The notes under the pieces are model-generated. The model searched no databases, had not been told where the DNA came from, and was given only the letters and a program-made list of their open reading frames with translations. Below, piece by piece: positions 1 to 10,206 of a stretch of 64,000 bases of DNA; position 1 is the first letter of the stretch; each line of letters opens with the position of its first letter. A program made the translations under genes and the position numbers. The stretch comes from Ooceraea biroi (lineage: Eukaryota > Arthropoda > Insecta > Hymenoptera > Formicidae), in assembly GCF_003672135.1 (NCBI RefSeq), contig NC_039514.1:3782001-3846000 (forward strand). The letters are read 5' to 3'.

Positions 1-170
1 TATTAAAATAAAAAAATCATATATATAATCATGATATGATAAAAACTATTTATATTTCTGACATTTTTCGATGCATTATTGAACTTTTCATAGCAATGCT
101 AACTTTCGATTACTTATAACCGGTCATAACACGTCATATTAAAAAAAAGGAACATGAACGTATTCTATAT
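1..170. other. Left flank of the copia insertion
   Basis: AT-rich sequence with no gene. Its reverse complement returns at about 41,941-42,110, so it belongs to the duplicated block. The last five bases before the LTR (TATAT) resemble the five after the 3' LTR (TATGT), a plausible target-site duplication with one mismatch. Confidence 0.6.
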
Positions 171-384
171 TGTTGGATATTGAGTTAGTGACACAATAGT
201 TTTGCTAGATGGCTCTGTAATAGGTCACTAGGTCACTAGACGCGCGTAGTAATACATGGATCGCGCGCTTCCTTCTTCTCGTTCGGTTCGTTATAAGAGT
301 ACGACGTGTATTTTATATATCTCTTAATAAATCGTTCTAGTACTTGTGATACACTAAGAGTCAAGTTATCTGTACACCCCAACA
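171..384 (+). repeat. copia 5' LTR
   Basis: 214 bp, TGTTGG to CCAACA, nearly identical to 4,462-4,667. It holds an AATAAA-like stretch (CTTAATAAATCG) that may serve as the polyadenylation signal. It carries an extra TCACTAG duplication compared with the 3' LTR. Confidence 0.93.
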
Positions 385-386
385 AA

Positions 387-400
387 GGTTATGGGCCCAG
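387..400 (+). other. copia primer-binding site (initiator tRNA-Met half-molecule type)
   Basis: GGTTATGGGCCCAG lies two bases after the 5' LTR. It is complementary to the anticodon-arm region of animal initiator tRNA-Met (CTGGGCCCATAACC) rather than to a tRNA 3' end. This is the half-tRNA priming known for Drosophila copia. The match is read from the sequence; the mechanism comes from family knowledge. Confidence 0.8.
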
Positions 401-552
401 AGCGCTCAGAGTAAGTGTACTGCGATAACGACGAAGAGTTCGTGAGTGCCAGACGGATTGTGTCTCGTGCGTCTTGTCGAGGATCGACGTGCAAGTCGGT
501 AGCCATTTTTTGGTGCGCTGTACAAAGAAGAGAGAGAAGCACGGAGGCAACG

Positions 553-3500
553 ATGTCGACTCTCAAGATTGAGTTCCCGACAACAGCGAAATTGCGGAAG
601 GACAATTATAGACAGTGGCGTTTTGTAGTTGAACGTCATCTCAAGCATCATAAGGTATATGAATACATCGTTAGTGATACGAAACCGATTAAGAGAGATG
701 GCGAAAGTGACGTCTCTTTCAAGCAACGGATGGACGTATGGTCATCGAAAAATAACCTCGCCGAGCTGATTATCGCAGGTAGTATTGAAGTAGATCAACA
801 AGAGCATATTGAGTGCTGTGCTTCTGCGTATGAAATGTTTATAACCTTCGCACGTATTCATCAGCGTAGTGATCCGGCTAGTAAATTGACAGCCTCGACT
901 CGTTTTCTTTAATATCGATATGAGGCAGGTACTGAGATGTCGAAGCACATTGCCAATGTGAAGATCTTAGCGAAGAAATGTGAGGATCTCGGAGACAAGC
1001 TGTCAGATTCGCAAATTATGGCGAAGCTTCTTCAAGGTTAACCGTCTAAGTATCGGAGTGTAGCAACAATCTGGCGAAATAAGGCTATAGCTGAATAGAA
1101 GATGACTGATTTATGTGCAATGCTCGAGCACGAGGAAGCTGCTCAGGATGTTGAGGATGAAGAATTGAGCAAAATGACACAGGAAGTATTACACGTGCGT
1201 GATGGAGATTCAAAGAAGAAAAATAAGTATAAGAGTAAGAAGCAATTGAAGAGTAACGACGGACGTTGTTACAACTGCAACGGTGTAGGTCACTATGCAC
1301 GTGATTGTCGTAAGCCTAAGAAGATAAAATCTGCTGACGAAGATAGTAAGGTAAAGAAGAACACGAATGAAGTTTTGTCAGTCGAGAACAGCAACGTCAA
1401 GGATGTCGATGAATGGGTAGCTGATACAGGTGCATCAGCGCATATTACGGGACGTTGTGATTTGTATACGACATTCAAGTCGGTCAATCAGATTTTTCAA
1501 CTTGCCGATGGATCAACAGTTGAGATAAAAGGAACAGGTGAGATAATGTTAGATTGTCTGATTTCAGATGAATGGAAGCCTGTAACATTGAAGGATATTG
1601 TTGTGTATATTCCTGGTTGGAGAAAGAATTTGTTTAGTCTCGGATCAGCAGAAAAATATGGTACAACAGTCAGTATTCAGAATGGAACAATGCTGATTAA
1701 GAAAGGTAATAAAGTTGTTGCCATGGCGAAACGAGCTCACAACAATACATTCCGGATGAAGATGCGGAAACAGGTTTCAGTTCAAGGAGAAGCGTACTTG
1801 GTTGCTGATGTTCAAACATGGCATGAACGACTCGGTCATATCAGTGTCAAAGCTGTACGTGAGATGGCCAAGTAGAAATTACTCGATGGTGTAGAAGTTC
1901 CAAACAATATTCAACTACTTTGTGAAGGATGTGGTCTTGGTAAGACTCACAGGCGTTCTTTTAAGACAGTTAACGACAAACCGCAAGTTAAACCTGGAGA
2001 GATGATTTACACCGACGTATGTGGATCTTGGAAATCATCGTCTTTTAGCGGAAAGAAGTATTTTATTTAATTTAAAGACGAAGCGACAGGTTTTCGGTTC
2101 GTATATTTTATGAAGCACAAGAATGAAGCCTTTGAGATGTTCCAGAAATTCGAGGCATTAGTTGAGCGCAAGTGGGAGCGTGAGATAAAAGTTTTACACA
2201 GTGACAATGGACTTGAGTACAACAATGCCAAATTTAACAGATATTTGGAACGAAAAGGAATTGTGGTTGAGTGAACGGCACCCTACACACCAGAACAAAA
2301 TGGTCAAGTTGAACGAGATAATCGAACCATAACAGAGAGTGCACGGTCAATGTTGGCTGCTAAAGGTTTTGACGAGCATTATTGGGCAGAAGCTGTAAAT
2401 TGTGCAGTCTATATTTTGAATCGATCGCCAACGAAGCAGACACCAGGTTCAACACCATTTGAACAATGGACTGGAAAAAAGGCTACAATGAAGCATGTTC
2501 GAACGTTTGGATCTATTGCTTATGCATACGTTCCAGGAGTCAAACGAAGTAAGTGGCAACCAAAAGGTCGTAAATTACTGTTGGTTGGCTATGAAAATGA
2601 CTCGAACAACTATCGACTTGTGGATCAATCAACGATGAAGATTGTCATATCGGCTAATGTGGTCTTTCCTGAAGATACTGCATGTGAAGTTGTTGAAGAT
2701 GATTCACCGATGCAACTTATGATTGATCAGACAAATCAAGAACAAGATTAGCCCACTGAATCTGAATCTGAAGATGAAGATGAAGAGGAAAGCTATTCTG
2801 AGTATGAGACTCCACCAAGTACTACAAGAGCACTACGAGATCGTTCACAGATTAAACCACCGATTCGGTTTGAAGCTAACTTCATTGAACTTGATGAGCC
2901 AACGACATACGAAGAGGCTATGAATAGCAAGGATGCAAGCAAGTGGAAACAAGCGATTGAAGAAGAAGTTCAAGCGTTGAAAAAGAATAATACTTGGATT
3001 GCAGCTGAATTACCAAAGGACCAGAAACCTATCTCTGCCAAATGGGTGTTTAAAATTAAACGAAATGCCCATGGTGAAGTGGATCAGTATAAGGCAAGAC
3101 TGGTGGCACGCGGATTTAGTCAACGAGAAGGTATCGACTACTCTGAAACATTTTCTCCTGTAGTTCGATATGAGAGTGTTCGAACCTTATTAGCAGAGGC
3201 TGCTACGGAAAAACTCGAAATTGGTCAATTTGACGTTAAGACTGCGTTTCTTAATGGAGAGCTAGATGAAGAAATTTTTATTGAACTGCTAGAAGGAATT
3301 CAAGCTAAGAATAAGACTGTCAAGCTTCAACGATCACTCTATGGTCTAAAGCAAGCACCTCGCCAGTGGAATAAATGTTTTAATAAGTTCTTGACTCGTT
3401 ACAAATTTAAGGCTAGTCCTGCTGACAGATGTGTATATCGAGGACGAATAGATGGCTCGATGGTACTGCTAGGAATATACGTTAATGACGGACTAGTGTT

Positions 3501-4422
3501 AGCTGAGAAACGAGAGGTGATCGACGTAATCTTGAAAGCTCTAAAGGACGAATTCGAAGTCACTATTAGGATAGGTGACTATTTTGTAGGCATAGAAATT
3601 CAACGAGATGCTGATACAGGAAACATCAAGATTCATCAGACGCAATATATCAAGCGAATCTTGGAGCGTTTTGGAATGAGTGATGCAAAATCAGTAAATG
3701 TTCCAGCTGACCCGAATGTTCATATAATGTCAAATACAGACAAGGATCCTGTCATGTTAAAGGTACCATATCGTTAGGCAGTGGGATCCTTAATGTTTGC
3801 AGCAGTGGTTACTCGACCAGATATCATGTATGCGGTTTCAAGAGTGAGTCAGCATCTGGCTAATCCTTCTATGGAGCACTGGAAAGCAGTTAAGAAGATA
3901 TTTCGGTATCTAAAGGCAACCAGTGATTTTGGGATTATTTATACTTCAACGGGAAACAACCAACTTATTGCATACAGTGATGCTGATTACGCCAATAATG
4001 TGGAGAATCGGAAGTCTATCTCTGGAGCAATATTACAGCTGGCTGGAGTGCCAGTTTTGTGGATGAGTCGTCGTCAGAGTATCGTCGCTCAATCTACGAC
4101 TGAAGCTAAGTACGTCGTAGCAGCGGACACAACCAAGGAGGTTTTATGGCTACGAACATTACTTGATAGTATTGGTTTCAAACAGAGAGAAACATTATTT
4201 CGTATAGATAACCAAGGTACAGTTAAATTGTCTAGTGGTACAGAATTGTATCGTCGAACTAAGCATATAGATGTACGGTTTCATTTAGTTCGGGATCATG
4301 TACTAAAGAAAGACATTGTTGTAGAATTTGTACCTACCGATCAGCAATTGACTGATATTATGACTAAAGGACTTTTTTGTGAGAAATTTCGTATAATGCG
4401 TTCAGCTTTAAATATGAGTTAA
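553..4422 (+). pseudogene. copia Gag-Pol polyprotein, eight in-frame stops
   Basis: Gag packages the RNA and Pol copies and integrates it. The likely start is the ATG at 553. Modules in order: Gag domain; CCHC zinc knuckle (1,267-1,308); protease DTGAS (1,423-1,437); pre-integrase HERLGH (about 1,821); integrase core with DNG and TPEQNG motifs (2,030-2,650); reverse transcriptase (2,920-3,777); RNase H (about 3,960-4,380, ending in a TKGL motif). One frame runs throughout, interrupted by stops at 910, 1,039, 1,096, 1,873, 2,068, 2,272, 2,749 and 3,775. The polymerase YVDD box reads YVND (3,481-3,489), which loses a catalytic aspartate, and the RNase H EAEY motif reads EAKY. The element cannot move by itself. 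Confidence 0.93.
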
Positions 4423-4454
4423 TTTGTTTAACTGGTTAATTGTGTTCCTAACTA

Positions 4455-4461
4455 GTGGGAG
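4455..4461 (+). other. copia polypurine tract
   Basis: The short purine run GTGGGAG directly abuts the 3' LTR, where plus-strand DNA synthesis is primed in LTR elements. Confidence 0.7.
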
Positions 4462-4667
4462 TGTTGGATATTGAGTTAGTGATACAATAGTTTTGATAGA
4501 TGGCTCTGTAATAGGTTACTAGGCACGCGTAGTAATACATGGATCGCGCGCTTCCTTCTTCTCGTTCGGTTCGTTATAAGAGTACGACGTGTATTTTATA
4601 TATCTCTTAATAAATCGTTCTAGTACTTGTGATACACTAAGAGTCAAGTTATCTGTACACCCCAACA
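4462..4667 (+). repeat. copia 3' LTR
   Basis: 206 bp, TGTTGG to CCAACA, matching 171-384 apart from a few substitutions and one 8-base indel. Confidence 0.93.
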
Positions 4668-5082
4668 TATGTTATACAGTATAACGTACATATGCTCATT
4701 TTTGTTCCTTTTGATGTTACTAAGAAAACAATGTATAAACATGACAGCGCACGTAACCGTCACGTCGCGCGAATCGTCATGGACGCGAGCGCGGCGCGGC
4801 ATTACCTACGCGCGCATAATGAGTTTCTCTGTTTAGTGTTCAGATGTTAACATGTCCATTTTACACTCTTTCGTGGAGCTGTAAAGACACTGGCGCTTTC
4901 AGAGATTGTTTCAGCTCGCAATACTGTACAAAATAACCTTGTTATTTTCAATCGCATATATTAATAGTATTAGTCATTTATTTCCTTCATTCACTCTTTT
5001 CATGGTTTTATTTAGCTAAAATTTAATTGTACTTTTCACACATTTCTTCTTATTCAATTTAAAAGCAACGCAAAGTTTTATA
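4668..5082. other. Non-coding stretch before the Transib ORF
   Basis: No ORF. It probably holds the 5' part of the Transib element, but I found no convincing CAC-type terminal repeat. The first 40 bases (TATGTTATACAG to TTGTTCC) loosely mirror the sequence just before the copia LTR (GGAACATGAACG), as if copia landed in an imperfect palindrome. Confidence 0.4.
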
Positions 5083-7291
5083 ATGACACTAAAGTTTACA
5101 AAAAGAGAAATCTTGAATGTAATTTTAAAAGATGGAAGTGTAGACTCTGGAGTTACATACATTTTATCAAAAATGGATTTGCGCGATGACAATGTTCATC
5201 CTCAAGGGAAAGAAGAGTTAAAATCACTTATATCTTCACTTAGAACGAGACGTAATTCTAAATTTCAGGCTGCGAGAAGAATAAAAAGCAGATTTGAAAT
5301 GAAAAATGCACAATGGTTAGATTCAGAATTTGTATTTGATTATCGTAAATTAATCGTCGATGACAATAATGAGAAATTGGAAATATTAAGTTCAACTGCA
5401 GGTCCTGGTCGTCCAACAATTGATTTTAGCAATATGTCTGATCGTTCGAAACGTCGAGATGCCTGTAAGATAAGTACCGCGTTAAAAAATAATGCCCAGA
5501 GAATCCTGAACCCATGTCGTTATGCTGCAAACTATTCAGGTGATCAAGAGCTTAATGCGATTCTCGATGAAGTTGCAGCAAGTCCAACAAAAATAAAGAA
5601 ATTAATAGACACCCCTTAAATTGTACTTAAACCGAAGACTCCGATAGAAGCTTTGCAATTCATACTGAAGAATTCTATGTCTAAAAGAGTTTATATGGAT
5701 ATGCGATTAGAGTCCAAATTATCTGGAGCCGACATTTGGCCAACGTATAATGTCGTGAGAGAAGCTAAATCGCAATGTAGACCATCGAAAGAAGACATTG
5801 TTATCAGCGAGAAGAAAGCACATGTATCCCTCCAATCTTTATTAGAACATACAGCACGAAGATTAGTTAAATTGCAGTCCAATGTAATTATTCAGAATAT
5901 GCAAAATACTAATGTTCTTGTTACAGACGCTGTTTTAATATGTTCATGGGGATTTGATGGTAGTTCTGGTTACTCTGCTTATAAACAATCATATGCATGT
6001 ACAGATGGAAATCCGAATGAAGATGAAAACCTATTTGTTACTTCTATGATTCCACTACGATTGACAACACTAATGCAATTTTGTGAAATAACCGTATTTC
6101 TCAATCTGCAAGCTTTTGCAGGTCTATTTCATTAAACTTTGTGCGGGAATCGCGGGATGTTGTTTTAAAACAGAAAAGTGAGATTGAGGAGCAAATAAGG
6201 AATTTAAAAGTCGTAGAAATTAAACTAGATGATGTTTATTGTACTTGTATACATTTTTCTCTATTTTTAACATTAATAGATGAAAAGGTGTTAAATATTA
6301 TCACAAATACTACATCGATGCAGACTTGCCCAATTTGCCATGCGACTCCTAAACAATTCAATAATATTTCTAATAAGAAAACAGGTACCTTTTTGCCTAA
6401 TCCCAATTCGCTTCAGTATGGTATCAGTCCTCTTCATGCCTGGATAAGAATTTTCGAATGTGTTCTACACATTTCATTAGAATAGATATGAAAGTCTGGC
6501 AAGTGAGAAGTAATGAACAGAAAGCCATTTTTGTGAAACGGAAAAAGTTAATTCAACAAATCTTATGGGAGAAGATGGGTTTAATTGTGGATAAACCAAA
6601 AGTCGAAGGCTATGGTACTACTAATGACGGAAATACGGCACGTCGAGCTTTCGAAAATCAAACTCTCCTTGCTCAATATCTTGATCTGAATTGTCAATTA
6701 CTTTGTAACTTCAAAACGATTTTAGTCGCTTTATCGTCTCATCTTCCAATAGATCCAGTTAGATTTGACAAATTGTGTATGGCAACTGTTCAAATTTATA
6801 TCGATCAGTATTCTTGGTTTCCCATGTCTTCGACTTTGCATAAAATTCTTATGCACGGAGCACAGATTATAAGTACAAGTGTATTACCTGTTGGAATGTT
6901 GGGTGAAGAAGGATCTGAAGCACGTAATAAGCATTATAAAAATTATAGGCGGTTTCATAGTAGACAACACTCTCGTCAATTAAATCTACACGATGTATTT
7001 TATAGAGCAATGGATACATCGGATCCAATAATAGCTACTCTAAAGCTTAATTCACAAGTTAAGAAAATCAAAGAGCTATCATTTTCACAGGATATAAGAG
7101 ATTTATTGTACATTTCTGATGTTGAAGCAACGATGACAAGCAGCAATAATGAACAAAGTGATACCATGAATTTGCCGGGCCTTTCTGAAACTTTTGAATT
7201 TTTAGATGACACGGTATTATCGGATGACGAAGAGCAAAATACAAAACTTTCAGACAAATATGAAGAGCCTACCACCAAAGATTCTCTTTAA
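5083..7291 (+). pseudogene. Transib transposase (RAG1-like DDE), degenerate
   Basis: Transib transposases cut and paste DNA and are the accepted relatives of the RAG1 recombinase core. Diagnostic stretches are SWGFDGSSGY (aspartate codon 5,956), LIDEKV (aspartate 6,279), the zinc pair CPIC followed by KQFN (6,327-6,360), NDGNTARR (about 6,630), and MLGEEGSEARNK (glutamate 6,917), so the likely DDE triad survives. The ATG at 5,083 opens a basic N-terminal region. Lesions are one in-frame stop (5,617-5,619) and two frameshifts (about 6,085-6,135 and 6,478). The total coding length of about 735 codons is usual for the family. It is non-functional as read. Terminal inverted repeats were not identified. 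Confidence 0.88.
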
Positions 7292-7735
7292 ATGAAAAAT
7301 TAAATAATAATTTTTAAATATTTTATGAACTTCAAAGCACCCCGGTTCGTGAGATGCAAGGGGATTCATGGTAAAGAAAGCATCTTGGTAATAATCATCT
7401 TTATTAAAAAGTTATTAATAAAACGAGCGTCGATTAAAATGTTTTGAAGATTATTTAGAGTGCTGTTCTTGATAACATATCTCAAGGTCAAGATGATTAG
7501 AAATGACACTAAATTACCTAAAAATTAATAAATGTTTTTTACCATTATTTTGGATACTATAATAAGTATTTTTAGTGCTTCTGTCCGCCATTTTGGACCC
7601 GTCATTTTAAATTTCTAAATTTTGAATTCAAATTCGAATTCAGCGATCCTAGAAACCCTTAGATACCAAATTACATTACAATTGAAGCACTTTTAGTATT
7701 TTGGCCAGGTTCTTAGGTTTGCTGGCCCACTGTGC
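7292..7735. other. Non-coding stretch after Transib
   Basis: AT-rich with no ORF. It probably contains the Transib 3' end. GAATTCAAATTCGAATTC (about 7,623) is a small internal inverted repeat. From about 7,690 the sequence is shared with arm C (42,306 onward), so an element boundary may lie between 7,291 and 7,690. Confidence 0.35.
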
Positions 7736-7974
7736 ATAGGTTTGGTTAGGTTAGTTTAGGTTTATAACAGAAAAACTTATTTTTTATATTATTTTAAACT
7801 TAAACTAACCTAACCAAACCTATAGTGTATGTGAATATAACGAAACTGCTAAAAATATAATAATATTAAATTTACTATTACAATTATAGGTTTGGTTAGG
7901 TTAGTTTAGGTTTATAACACAAAAACTTATTGTTTTATATTATTTTAAACCTAAACTAACCTAACCAAACCTAT
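7736..7974. repeat. Two tandem fold-back hairpins with GGTTAGG-like arms
   Basis: Two long inverted repeats stand in tandem about 150 bp apart (7,736-7,823 and 7,886-7,974). Each has ~28-bp arms beginning ATAGGTTTGGTTAGG and ending in the complement, around an AT-rich loop of about 35 bases. Both hairpins and the spacer after each are similar, so a whole unit was duplicated. The arms resemble insect telomeric TTAGG but are not a telomeric array. A fold-back or MITE-like element is likely. Confidence 0.75.
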
Positions 7975-8280
7975 GTCATATGTAAATATAACTAAACTAC
8001 TAAAAATAATAATTTTAAATTTACTATAAAGTAAATAACGGGAGATTTGAAATTAATATCAATACATATAAATACATTATTAGTTGCATAAATACAATTT
8101 ACTAAAATATATAAATATACTATATAAATATACATAATTGCACAAAAAGACTAGTAGATGTTTTAATACAGCACGATGTCCTAGCGTCTACAATGAAATG
8201 TAATAAATATGATAACGATATTAATATCGACAAAATAACATTATAGTACCAATGTATGTGTCTATGTATGTGTGTATATG
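7975..8280. other. AT-rich non-coding stretch
   Basis: No gene seen. Arm C leaves this sequence at about 8,040 and resumes at the equivalent of 9,945, so the left edge of the Merlin block lies near 8,040. Confidence 0.4.
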
Positions 8281-8328
8281 TGGTGTGTGTGTGTGTGTGT
8301 GTGTATGTGTGTGTCTATGTGTGTGTGA
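8281..8328. repeat. (TG)n microsatellite
   Basis: An imperfect TG dinucleotide run with TATG interruptions, just downstream of the Merlin stop codon. Confidence 0.9.
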
Positions 8329-8341
8329 AAACGAAACTTCT

Positions 8342-9929
8342 TCATGCAGTGCTACGTGGTTCTTCGGACGTTCCTGGCTGATCCTCGGAAGTGACTAATG
8401 GAGGATACATTTTTGCGATTAAATCAAAAAAGATTTCGATGCGTTCCAGCCGACTATAGACGCGTTTGAACAGAAATTCGGACAAATATCCAATGACGTG
8501 GTCGGATCTGGTTCCATATCTTGGAATATTTCCCCGAACTTCTCTCCAAATACGCTCTATGTGCTGAGTATGCGCACCTGTAAATTTAAAAAATATATTA
8601 GAACGTATGATACATATTAATCGTTTTTTGTTAATTACTTTTACCAACCTACATCGTTATTCGTAATATATATTAACAATTTTAAACATGTCTCACCAGT
8701 TTCTGGATCGACAAAGTTGTAGGAATGGTTGACTGTTAAATGTTGGAATCCCTCATTGTTTAAACAATTATAGGACTTCCAACAGTCTGAAATAATTGTT
8801 GTTCCTGGTAGTATCCATTCCTTTATACACTCCAGGAGTGTATTTTCTGTCCGATCCTCCACTGGCACGATAAAAATCTTTTTTGATTCTCGCTCGTATC
8901 CTCCAAAAATCCAATTCCTTTTCACAAGTCGACCACGATTGTACTTCCGTTTGCCAATCTTTGCTTCATCGATTTCTACTGTGCGTCCTGGGCCCCCAAG
9001 TTTTTCATTTTGATTTTCAGCTCAGAACACACAGACCTATAAATACAAATAATATTAAAATTTTATATTTTATACACTACTTAATCTTTCTTATGTACAT
9101 ATATGTTGAGATTTTAATTGAATAAACAGCAGGTTGCGATTGACAAAGTAACTTTTATTCAGACAAGACTATACGTGTGTGCTATACAACGGCTCTAGCA
9201 CGAGTGAGCTCACTTTGGGCGGAAAGGATATCGCAAACATGATCGGCGCATGATCAGTCTATCGATCTAGATCATTTGGGAATTATAGATTGCTATCGTC
9301 AAATCCGTTGAGCCTACAGCCGGGATACATAATATTATTTGACTCTTCAGTTCTCTCACTCAAGCTCTCTCTCTCACTCATTCATATCACACGTATTTGC
9401 ACACATTCGTTTGTGAGATACACTTATGATTCCTGAAGCGCGAATAAACGTACTTATTTAACAATATACAATGTGATTCTTAAAATATATGAAAATATAA
9501 TTACCTCTCGGCAAAAATTAAACCAATCAACAATCGTAGCCGACACGACGCCAGTTTCGTCCTGTGTGTCATCTTGACGCGGATGTCGCAACATTAAAAA
9601 GCGTGCAACAATTTTACAAATTGTTGCCACGTCAAGATGACTTCTGTTGAACCACGTATTTTTCATAGCACTTCTTTAAAGTCACACTGCACGGAGACAC
9701 GTTTCTTATGTTTGTTCTTTATTGAGTACATGTTTCTACATCGGTACCATAATGTTATTTTATCGATATTACTATCGTTACCACATTTATTACATTTAAT
9801 TGTAGATGCTAAGACACCGTGCTGTATTAAAACATCTACTAGTCCTTCTGTATTATACGTAAGATGCTCAAATTCGATGAGGCTCAACATCGTGCGTGCG
9901 AATTGCAACCTCAGGAATAACAATAACAT
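8342..9929 (-). pseudogene. Merlin (ISXO2/IS1595-like) transposase with two introns
   Basis: Merlin transposases are the eukaryotic relatives of bacterial IS1016/IS1595 DDE enzymes. Read on the minus strand: a zinc-ribbon-like N-terminus (CNKCG, 9,663-9,929), a linker (9,505-9,666), then a core with EIDEAKIG (aspartate 8,968-8,970), GGYERES, ISDCWKSY (aspartate 8,785-8,787) and HIERIWREV (glutamate 8,555-8,557), so the catalytic triad is present. Splice sites fit two introns, 9,037-9,504 and 8,578-8,696; joining across the second restores the conserved NFVDPETG-AHTQ run. Lesions are a frameshift near 9,663 and a TGA at 9,022-9,024 where tryptophan is likely. No clear terminal repeats were found. 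Confidence 0.88.
9130..9480 (-). mobile_element. Possible solo-LTR-like insertion in Merlin intron 1
   Basis: This part of the 468-bp intron differs in composition from its surroundings. On the minus strand it has two AATAAA-type signals (AATAAGTACG, GAATAAAAG) and ends TCAATCGCAACCTG, which resembles an LTR tail, along with a CT-rich run (9,350-9,390). Its ends are not certain and no target duplication was established. It could simply be intron sequence. Confidence 0.3.
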
Positions 9930-9944
9930 TTTTGCATTTCATTT

Positions 9945-10206
9945 GTTTTACACCTAAAATTCAAATTACGAGCCTTCTACTAGCGACAAGTAACTAAAAG
10001 GCATGCGCACATGCATGCTCGTGTCACTACATTTCGTCGGTATGACAGGTTTCCTAACCTAATAAGTGGACAACTTTAACGATTAATATCTCGCTTCGCG
10101 TGGCAGAGCGACACTTTTTTCTGCCAGATCCTTTCGTTTTATGCAAAAACGCGTCGAATGAGCCTAATTTCATCGAGTTTTGAGGTGAGGCCGCTAAACT
10201 GAATAA
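9945..10206. other. Non-coding stretch between Merlin and polB
   Basis: No ORF. It is shared with arm C (from about 42,870), arm B (about 32,450-32,680) and arm D (63,769-64,000), so it is ancestral sequence beside the Merlin insertion/deletion site. Confidence 0.45.

Larger units (their letters stand above)
171..4667 (+). mobile_element. Ty1/copia LTR retrotransposon, full length but inactivated
   Basis: A complete copia-type element in the order LTR, primer-binding site, gag, protease, integrase, reverse transcriptase, RNase H, polypurine tract, LTR. Integrase lying before reverse transcriptase is diagnostic of Ty1/copia. The LTRs begin TGTTGG and end CCAACA. The LTRs differ by about four substitutions and one 8-base indel, so the insertion is not recent. 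All coding modules lie in one reading frame that is broken by eight in-frame stops but no frameshift. Confidence 0.95.

Noticed and set aside
4880..7735. Transib terminal repeats at GACACTGGCG (4,887) or CCCACTGTGC (7,727)
   Set aside because: Neither has a matching inverted partner at the other end, and the first does not fit the CAC-type consensus well.
7736..7974. Telomeric TTAGG array
   Set aside because: Only short degenerate GGTTAGG stretches inside inverted arms, no uninterrupted TTAGG run.
9130..9480. Firm call of a gypsy solo LTR in the Merlin intron
   Set aside because: Ends could not be fixed and no target duplication was seen, so it is listed only as a low-confidence possibility.
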